Source: Odiellus spinosus (lineage: Eukaryota; Arthropoda; Arachnida; Opiliones; Phalangiidae). From it: a stretch of 64,000 nt of DNA. The position numbers and the translations under genes are program-made. Below the pieces are notes generated by a model. It was not told the origin of the DNA and searched no databases. It saw nothing but the letters and a program-made list of their open reading frames with translations. Positions 57,560-64,000 of the stretch are shown here, piece after piece (position 1 is the stretch's first letter; each line of letters starts with the position of its first letter). The stretch spans positions 16,616,942-16,680,941 of the forward strand of contig OY987232.1 in assembly GCA_963920705.1 (NCBI GenBank). Direction: 5' to 3'.

Positions 57560-57932
57560 AATAAATTAGAATCAAATATTAAACTAGAAATAAATTTAAA
57601 ACTTACCATCAAAATAGGCTTAGCTGGATTCATGGATATCCTGAATTACATCCCATTGAAAGGTCAACAACCAATCAAATGTTATTAAAAGTCTCACCTA
57701 AATATCTCGCCTAAACGACGGACCTTTGTTCATTGGTCGCTGACCCTTCAATGCGAAGAAATTCAGGATCTCCATGAATCCCGCTAAGCCTATTTTCCAT
57801 GTAAGTTTTAAATTTATTTCTAGTTTAATATTTGTCTGTAAATTTTTTTAACTAGTGGATTAGGCCTATTTAAACGATAAGGAATCGATAAAAAATAACT
57901 TGTAATTAGGTTGCATTCTCCCTTTAAAGGGA
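57560..57932 (+). mobile_element. Family G element (G7)
   Basis: CAAATATTAAACTAGAAATA, AATAGGCTTAGCTGGATTCA and the mirrored arm, then TTTAAACGATAAGGAATCG and the end TTAGGTTGCATTCTCCCT. Confidence 0.8.
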
Positions 57933-58365
57933 AAAAATTATACTAGGAGTATTATGATATGAATGAAATTGGTCTAAGGTGTGATAATGATTTCTTTTCA
58001 AGCTCCTTGAGATGACAATAGCCTCAATCGAGCGCTTTATGAAGACGGAATGAAATCATCGGAAGCTCAAAAGGTCGATTTCATCTCTTAAGTTCAGGTG
58101 CGCGCGTCAAGCAATCATCCAATATATGACCGTAAAATCGATTTATAGGCAACCTTGCGCGAGTGACTCGTATAACCAATTCCCTAAAGACTACAGCGAA
58201 CTTGAAAGGTACACCATACACTCTCTCCTTCGTAATTTCGTTAGAGATATTTACGGTAGGGTCGTAGGGAATGCGTTCTTTGACTCGTTGGAATTTGGCT
58301 GTGATTGGAATTTCGCCAAAGAAATGATTGGTTCTAGCAGCTTTAAAGCGATCTTGTCACAAAAA

Positions 58366-58880
58366 ATTGGACAAAATCTATTAAATTATGATGTATATTA
58401 TCTGTCTGATTAAAAATAGACTATTTTTCATTCGAGTTAACTTATTCGAAGATAAATTAAAAAAACATAATCCATATCCGTTTTTATCCAAAAATGGCAA
58501 CTTATCTTAGAATATTATAGACGTTATACGTTCGGATAAAAAAATTCAAAATTTATTTTCCGTGAAAAATAACGAATAAAAAGATGATTTAAAATCTTAT
58601 CGTTTTATTTCTATTCTTCGAATTAAAAGTCAATTTGAAATATTGATTCTTATATTTTAGACTAATTCTGGAAACGCGAATGTTTCTTATCCATCGTTAT
58701 ACGTTTGAATACGAGTAATTTGTAGATAGATAAAGCGGCAAATTTCTTATCTTCGGGTAAACCTTTTAACAATTATACGAATATACAAATTTCATTGTTT
58801 TAGTTCCAATTTATCCGAAAATAAAATATCTGAAAATATACGAATAACAGAAGATAAAGGATCGATCCGATTACGAGCTC
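58366..58880 (-). mobile_element. Family F element (F10)
   Basis: AAATTGGACAAAATCTATTA to GGATCGATCCGATTACGAGCT. Left tip decayed. Confidence 0.88.
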
Positions 58881-59154
58881 AGTGATATGGTCACTTTTAT
58901 AAAGTTTTCGGTGTAAGACGCGAGCTTCAATTGAACTCAAACACCGAACCGGTCGCGAGGTTATGACGCCAACTTCCACGCTCCTTAAGTATATATATAT
59001 ATATTTTGTTCTAAGGGATATCAATCGCTGGATATGTTTCTACACCAACCCACATACGTTGATTCAAATAACAAGTAACTCACATACTCCAAAATTAGGA
59101 AAAAATACATAAAAAACCCTTTGAGGAATAGATAGGGGCTGACAATTAAGGCAG

Positions 59155-59948
59155 AGGGCTATTTTCGTGATTTGCTCGATTTGTATCGAGTGTCGAAACA
59201 ATTTTTTCTAGTGGCGTAACAAAATTTTAATATCTTAAAATAATCTACGGAATGTCTACTTTCCAATGGTCCAATCGGGTTATGTCTAAGAGGTCATAGA
59301 GAAAAGTTACGCCCATTTTAAGACAGGGGCTATTTTCGTGCTTTTGCTCGATTTGTATCGAGTGGCGAAACAATTTTTTCTAGTGGCGAAACAAAATTTT
59401 ATTATCTTAAAATAATCTACGGAATGTCTACTTTCCAATGGTGCAATCGGTTTAGGCCTAGGAGGTCATAGAGAAAGGTTGCGGCCATTTCAAAACAGGG
59501 GTTATTTTCGTGCTTTTGATCGATTTTGATGTGTAGTGGGTTTTATTTGAAGGAAGTACTCGGTTCACGATAAAAACTATTTATTAAATACGACGTGAAA
59601 TATTTACAATAAGTCGCGTGTTACTAATCTTATTAAAACATTGAGTATATCATTTGGAGAGCTGCTACAGACTGCCCTCTAGGCCTGTTGACTTAACCTT
59701 TTATATTCTATTTTTAGGTCAAATGTTATTTTGTTATCAGTGCGTGTTATTTTGTAGGCCTTGCACTGATGACGTAACAGATTTGTATCGAGTGGCGAAA
59801 CAATTTTTTCTAGTGTCGAAACAAAATTTGAATACCTTAAAATAATCTAATGAAAGTCTACTTTCCAATGGTGCAATCGGTTTATGCCTAGGAGGTCATA
59901 GAGAAAAGTTACGGTCATTTTAAGATAAGGGTTATTTTCGGGCTTCCA
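59155..59948. repeat. Three ~175-bp tandem repeats, the third split by an LTR
   Basis: Each unit contains GGGCTATTTTCGTG, GATTTGTATCGAGTGGCGAA, ACAATTTTTTCTAGTGGCG, AATAATCTACGGAATGTCTA and GGAGGTCATAGAGAAA. Units start near 59155, 59330 and 59506, and the last resumes at 59780 after the inserted LTR. Function unknown. Confidence 0.85.
59527..59779 (+). mobile_element. Candidate solo LTR
   Basis: A 253-bp segment beginning TGATGTGTAGTGGG and ending ACGTAACA (TG...CA, the LTR hallmark). It is flanked by identical pentamers GATTT (59522-59526 and 59780-59784) and interrupts a tandem unit whose uninterrupted form is visible at 59167 and 59347. A 5-bp duplication fits BEL/Pao, Copia or Gypsy integrases. 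No internal retrotransposon genes remain, as expected after LTR-LTR recombination. Confidence 0.7.
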
Positions 59949-60262
59949 AAATAAATTTTGGCAACTTCACTTAAACGAAAGTATAATTACTTCATCTTTT
60001 GTAAGGTTTATATCTTGCCGTACGCGTTAGAAGTTTAATCTATTTCAACAGTACAATGTAGATAGATATGAAGTTACGATGTTTTTCCAGAGTAGTTGGA
60101 CTAGATGATTGACTCGGGAATGGTTTAGAGTTGCACGGATGAAGTGAGTTTGCAGCCTACGATCCACGGAGAAGAGGTCATCGTATATTTCGTCGACTTC
60201 TTCTCCCTTTCATCACTTTTTTCTCATTTCATCGCGATGTGGGATCTATTCAGAGACTAACC

Positions 60263-60760
60263 ACTCTCTCCAGACTCAAAATATCGACAGAAGCCGATGA
60301 AACCCTCCTTTGAAGTCTATTACTCCCTGGTCTTGTCTACCCCTCTCTGTATGGGTTATTCTCAAAAGGCGCGATTCGTACGCCTCCTAACGGTAGATAT
60401 TTTCGGAGCGGGAGTTCGTCGAGTGAATATCTCTAGCAGCCTTGGAGTTCGTCAAAAAAACGTCGTCGTATGTGGAGAGAGAGAATTTCCAATTTTCCGT
60501 AGACAGGGGGATGAAGTAGGACCCCTTCTAACTCGTAAAATTGCGAATTTTACCCATACAGAGAGGAGCGCTATATGGAACATTGGAGTAGTAGACTTCA
60601 AAGGAGGGTTTCATCGGCTTCTGATATCGAGGAAGAGTCCAAATCACTCGGAGCCAGACAGGGGTGATGACTTTTTTGTCTATTTTTAAGTGATCTGCTA
60701 TGACCTTAAACTGGACCTGATAGTATTAAGCTACGAGGCGTTGTTTACTTTCATGGAATA
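60263..60760 (-). mobile_element. Family D MITE carrying A22 (D9)
   Basis: CTCTCCAGACTCAAAATATC, then A22, then ATATCGAGGAAGAGTCCAAA and the end GAGGCGTTGTTTACTTTC. Removing A22 and one ATATCGA copy restores the D sequence exactly. Confidence 0.88.
60288..60623 (-). mobile_element. Family A MITE, copy A22
   Basis: Complete, with exact 7-bp flanks ATATCGA. The pre-insertion site is recoverable from other D copies, so this directly shows A is mobile and makes 7-bp duplications. Belongs to the CTTCTAACTCG group. Confidence 0.96.
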
Positions 60761-61180
60761 AAAACCATCATGAGTGGCTAATCTCTTGTTACTCAAGTAC
60801 TTCGAGCCTGATACTGTCTCATTCTACATATAACTCGTTCGAGGTATAAGAAGCAATGAAGGAAATAATGGGGAAAACCTTCCGCAGACTATCAATGTCG
60901 CGAATGTTAACAGTAGATATAAGAGCTTCCTAAGAATTGACTGTAGCAATTTGAACAATATTATTATGGAAGGCAGTAGGGGAAAAAAAAAACACATACA
61001 GCTAGATGAGAATCCAGATGATATTATGTTTTGAAGATGACGGTCGTAAATTGTGGAAAGAATTCCCCTGACCGGGAGCTGAGACGCGAAGATGATCATG
61101 ATAGTGTGTCTTATCAAAAGAGTATGATTTCTTCCAAGTATAACGGAAATGTTTCGGGTAGAGGGGTTGAGACAGTTTTT

Positions 61181-61703
61181 TCGGATTCAAATTCCCTGAC
61201 TTATCCATGTTTTTCCCTGACCTTTTCCAACGATTTTCCCTGACAGTTTCAGCTAATACTACCCAATTTTTAACCTTTTATTTTTTATATAATCGCGTTC
61301 GCCAAACTGCAGGCGTATCTTTGTTCTAATCTATACAACTAACACGGTCAGCTGAGAATCTTTTCCGCAGATAATGATTGTAATTTCCTGGCTTCTTGAA
61401 AGATCTTAAAATTCCCTGACTTTTCCTTGACTTTTAAAATATCTTAAAATTCCCTGACTTTTCCTCGACTTTTAAAATATCTTAAAATTCCCTGACTTTT
61501 CCTTGACTTTTAAAATATCTTAAAATTCCCTGACTTTTCCTTGACTTTTAAAATATCTTAAAATTCCCTGACCTTTCCTTGACTTTTAAGATATTTTAAA
61601 ATTCCCTGACTTTTCCTTGACTTTTAAAATATCTTAAAATTCCCTGACTTTTTTCAAATTCCATGCCTTTTCCCTGTTTTCCCTGACCTGTGGCAACCCT
61701 CCA
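61181..61703. repeat. CCCTGAC-rich element with 38-bp tandem units
   Basis: A region full of TTCCCTGAC motifs, with 6-7 copies of a 38-bp unit (TTAAAATTCCCTGACTTTTC plus CTTGACTTTTAAAATATC) at 61404-61660. It ends CCCTGACCTGTGGCAACCCT. That end, read inward as AGGGTTGCCACAGGTCAGGG, looks like a transposon terminus, but I cannot find its partner on the left. It abuts and truncates D10. Confidence 0.75.
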
Positions 61704-61947
61704 CTCTTTGGAGAAAAACGGGAGTTGAGAGGGTAGAATAGCCAAGCGTGGCCCGCCTAAATTTCGCCCCTCTCTCCCGTCTCAAAATATCGCGGAAGAG
61801 TCCAAACAACTCTAGCCAGACAGGGGTGATGACTTTTTTGTCTATTTTTAAGTGATTGGCTATGACTTAAAACTATACCTTTCCTGATAGTATTAAGCTA
61901 CGAGGCGTTGTTTACTTTTAAGGAATAAAATGATAGACTTTAGATGG
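61704..61947 (-). mobile_element. Family D MITE, right part (D10)
   Basis: CCACTCTTTGGAGAAA to GAGGCGTTGTTTACTTTTAA and AATGATAGACTTTAGAT. The left third is missing. Confidence 0.82.
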
Positions 61948-61950
61948 AAT

Positions 61951-62265
61951 CAGAAGCCGATGAAACCCTTCTTTGAAGTCTACTACTCCAATGTTCCATA
62001 TAGCTCCCAATTTTACGAGATCGGAGGGGTCCTACTTCATGCCCCCCTGTCTAGGGAAAATTGGAAATTCTCTCTCTCCACAAACGACGACGTTTTTTTG
62101 ACGAACTCCAAGGCTGCTAGAGATATTCGCTCGAAGAGCTCCCGCTCCGAAAACATCTACCGTTAGGAGGCGTACGAATCGCGCCTTTTGAGAATAACCC
62201 ATACAGAGAGGGGTAGACAAGACCAGGGAGTAATAGACTTCAAAGGAGGGTTTCATCGGCTTCTG
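61951..62265 (+). mobile_element. Family A MITE, copy A23
   Basis: Exact 7-bp flanks ATGGAAT. It is 22 bp shorter than the norm because of a deletion after CCATATAGC that removes the CTCTCTGTATGGG block. Confidence 0.95.
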
Positions 62266-62758
62266 ATGGAATCAATAAATAAAGGTTATGACTTTGTATT
62301 CATATTTCGCGTGGCTGGCGTCGATATGTCTCGATGTTTGTCCATATATTTCTTTTGCTAAAATATATATCTCTAATCGAATATTTTGATAACGTTCTAT
62401 TTTCGTACAACGCGTTATACTTTCTTGAATCCATAATAATAGGAAAAAGGAAAGTTTTGTTGGCTGCCCGCTGTCATTTTGTTTTTAATAAATAACAGTC
62501 AAATGAGGAAATGAAAGGAAAGATTGTGTTTTATATCAAACCTAATCCCCTTCCAAGTCCACTAAGACTCTTCAATACTACATGTTGTATCTATGGCAAC
62601 GACAGACGCGCCCCCTTCTGTTTATGTTATATTGATTTTGTGTTTAGAGTCTTCTTAAAACCCCCCTCTTACATTTTTCTTTATGAATTTTAGTCAACCC
62701 CCCTCACAGCTTGGTCATCAAGCTTTGTAAGGTCTTTACGTATTTTATTAAATTATAT

Positions 62759-63096
62759 CAGAAGTAGATAAAACCCTCCTTTGAAGTCTACTACTCTAAT
62801 GTTCGATATAGCGCTCCTCTCTGTATGGGTAAAATTCACAATTTTACGAGATCGGAGGGGTCCTACTTCATACCCCCCTGTCTACGGAAAATTGGAAATT
62901 CTCTCTCTCCACAAACGACGACGTTTTTTTGACGAACTCCAAGGTTGCTAGAGATATTCGCTGGACGAACTCCCGCTCCGAAAATATCTACCGTTAGGAG
63001 GCGTACGAATCGCGCTTTTTGAAACTAACCCATACAGAGAGGGGTAGACAAGATCAGGGAGTAATAGACTTCAAAGGAGGGTTTCATCGGCTTCTG
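62759..63096 (+). mobile_element. Family A MITE, copy A24
   Basis: Complete; left end CAGAAGTAGATAAAACCC with the GTTCGATATAG variant. Only 11 bp separate it from A25, which has the opposite orientation. Confidence 0.94.
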
Positions 63097-63107
63097 ATAA
63101 TAGGTAA

Positions 63108-63443
63108 CAGAAGCCGATGAAACCCTCCTTTGAAGTCTATTACTCCCGGGTCTTGTCTACCCCTCTCTGTATGGGTTATTCTCAAAAAGCGCGATTCGTA
63201 CGCCTCCTAACGGTAGATGTTTTCGGAGCGGGAGCTCGTCGAGCGAATATCTCTAGCAGCCTTGGAATTCGTCAAAAAAACGTCGTCGTTTGTGGAGAGA
63301 GAGAATTTCCAATTTTCCCTAGACAGGGGGATGAAGTAGGACCCCTTCTAACTCGTAAAATTGGGAATTTTACCCATACAGAGAGGAGCGCTATATGGAA
63401 CATTAGAGTAGTAGACTTCAAAGGAGGGTTTCATAGGCTTCTG
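63108..63443 (-). mobile_element. Family A MITE, copy A25
   Basis: Complete, flanks TAGGTAA and TAGGTAC (6 of 7). The flanking ATAATAGGTACGG is itself a family C end sequence. Belongs to the CTTCTAACTCG group. Confidence 0.95.
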
Positions 63444-63886
63444 TAGGTACGGAAAATGACCCTTTTTGGTGAGTTACCAATTGACTACCGTGTTAAATAT
63501 CTGTGTCAACCGACCTTTAAAACAACCTGTAGTAAAACGTCACATTATAATGAACTAAAGCTAAAGTTCTCTCTCTCTCTCGGCTTTCTTCGCGGTCTTT
63601 TAGCTCACACACCTATCTTTCGCAATTATTTTTTTTTACGTTGATACGCAACAGAAACGTCGAAATTTAAAAGAATAAAAATACGAGGTGATAGAAAATC
63701 GATTGTTCGTAGACTCGAACATCGATCCGACATTAATTTCACACACGCAGAGCTTCCAGACATTCGCAATAAAAATATTTCAGTAGAGAAATTCATAAAA
63801 TTTACATAAATTAAATCCTGAAATGAATTTAATTCTAATTCAGAGAAAAGAATTCTAATCTTTATAGCAAACGTACCTCTAGATTC

Positions 63887-64000
63887 GATTAAGCCTAATT
63901 TCAAACGTCAACCAAGCCTAATTTCAAACGTCAACCAAGCCTAATTTCAAACGTCAACCAAGCCTAATTTCAAACGTCAACCAAGCCTAATTTCAAACGT
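63887..64000. repeat. 23-bp tandem array running off the window
   Basis: Five units of AAGCCTAATTTCAAACGTCA plus ACC. They are the inverted relative of the 46335-46994 units (AATTAGGCTTAATCGACGTT). The array continues past 64000, so its size is unknown. Confidence 0.9.

Noticed and set aside
58126..58413. Plus-strand ORF of 95 codons
   Set aside because: It looks somewhat protein-like, but its end reads into family F sequence and nothing matches a known family.
60297..60689. 130-codon ORF
   Set aside because: It runs through A22 and into the flanking D element; no domain is recognisable.

Overview
This is a eukaryotic, AT-rich and very repeat-rich window, most likely from an arthropod and probably an insect. 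The evidence is an intron-split gene of the T-type (Cav3, Drosophila Ca-alpha1T-like) calcium channel family, a short interstitial run of the TTAGG repeat typical of insect telomeres (383-423), and dense families of short non-autonomous DNA transposons. I see no bacterial operon, phage, CRISPR array or complete protein gene. The species cannot be named from the sequence.

The only gene I can support lies on the minus strand at 4356-5165. Two consecutive exons encode domain I of a Cav3 alpha-1 subunit: S1-S2-S3 (4920-5165) and S4 (4356-4453). They join in phase across a 466-bp intron, most of which is one transposon copy. The upstream intron appears to be a minor-class (U12, AT-AC) intron: it ends in AC and has a CCCTTAAC branch-site-like motif 12-13 bases from the exon. 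It would run to the end of the window, at least 58.8 kb. Later exons should lie beyond base 1.

Almost everything else is repeats. Family letters are mine. A is a ~337-bp element with 25 copies (about 8 kb, roughly one eighth of the window). E (418 bp, 2 copies), I (~317 bp, 2 copies) and J (279 bp, 1 copy) are unrelated to A inside, yet all four have CA...TG ends and 7-bp target duplications. B (~520-545 bp) and F (~520 bp) share GAGCTCGGAAT ends flanked by TA and look Tc1/mariner-like. C (~0.8 kb), D (~0.35-0.4 kb), G (fold-back, ~0.3-0.4 kb), H (tandem ~200-bp units), K (ends TAGC..CGTTC), L (hAT-like), a solo LTR and a three-level nest at 39521-40972 complete the mobile fraction. Tandem arrays are at 1269-1951 (20 bp), 5284-6245 (23 bp), 20631-21990 (27 bp), 35875-36668 (20-23 bp), 46335-46994 (22-23 bp), 49027-49114 (7 bp), 49572-51026 (14 bp, nearly perfect), 61404-61660 (38 bp) and 63887-64000 (23 bp, inverted relative of the 46335 array, running off the window).

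Layout: 1-4350, a B copy split by inverted minisatellite arms, the 20-bp array, then C/A/A/H elements; 4356-5165, the channel exons; 5284-20630, the 23-bp array and scattered A-K elements; 20631-21990, the 27-bp array; 22-46 kb, dense A, B, C, F and H copies; 46-51 kb, three arrays; 51-64 kb, further elements, a solo LTR, and two A copies facing each other.

Stretches over 300 bases in which I see nothing recognisable: 837-1268, 3078-3481, 6855-7268, 9986-10450, 10827-11237, 14276-14740, 15386-15704, 16273-16681, 19088-19484, 21991-22362, 22707-23079, 23614-24041, 24544-24984, 25676-26072, 27639-28069, 28549-28852, 29388-29914, 30676-31063, 31476-31888, 32219-32570 (one doubtful tRNA-like relic), 33096-33458, 33952-34923, 35263-35874, 36669-37320, 37656-38042, 39211-39520, 40973-41227, 42357-42840, 43991-44327, 45027-45373, 46995-47589, 47658-48053, 48902-49026 with 49115-49571, 51027-51504, 52036-52412, 53143-53502, 53867-54299, 55133-55459, 56003-56308, 56721-57083, 57933-58365, 59949-60262, 60761-61180, 62266-62758 and 63444-63886. 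Most open frames in the window are by-products of elements A and B and of the satellites. They are not genes.
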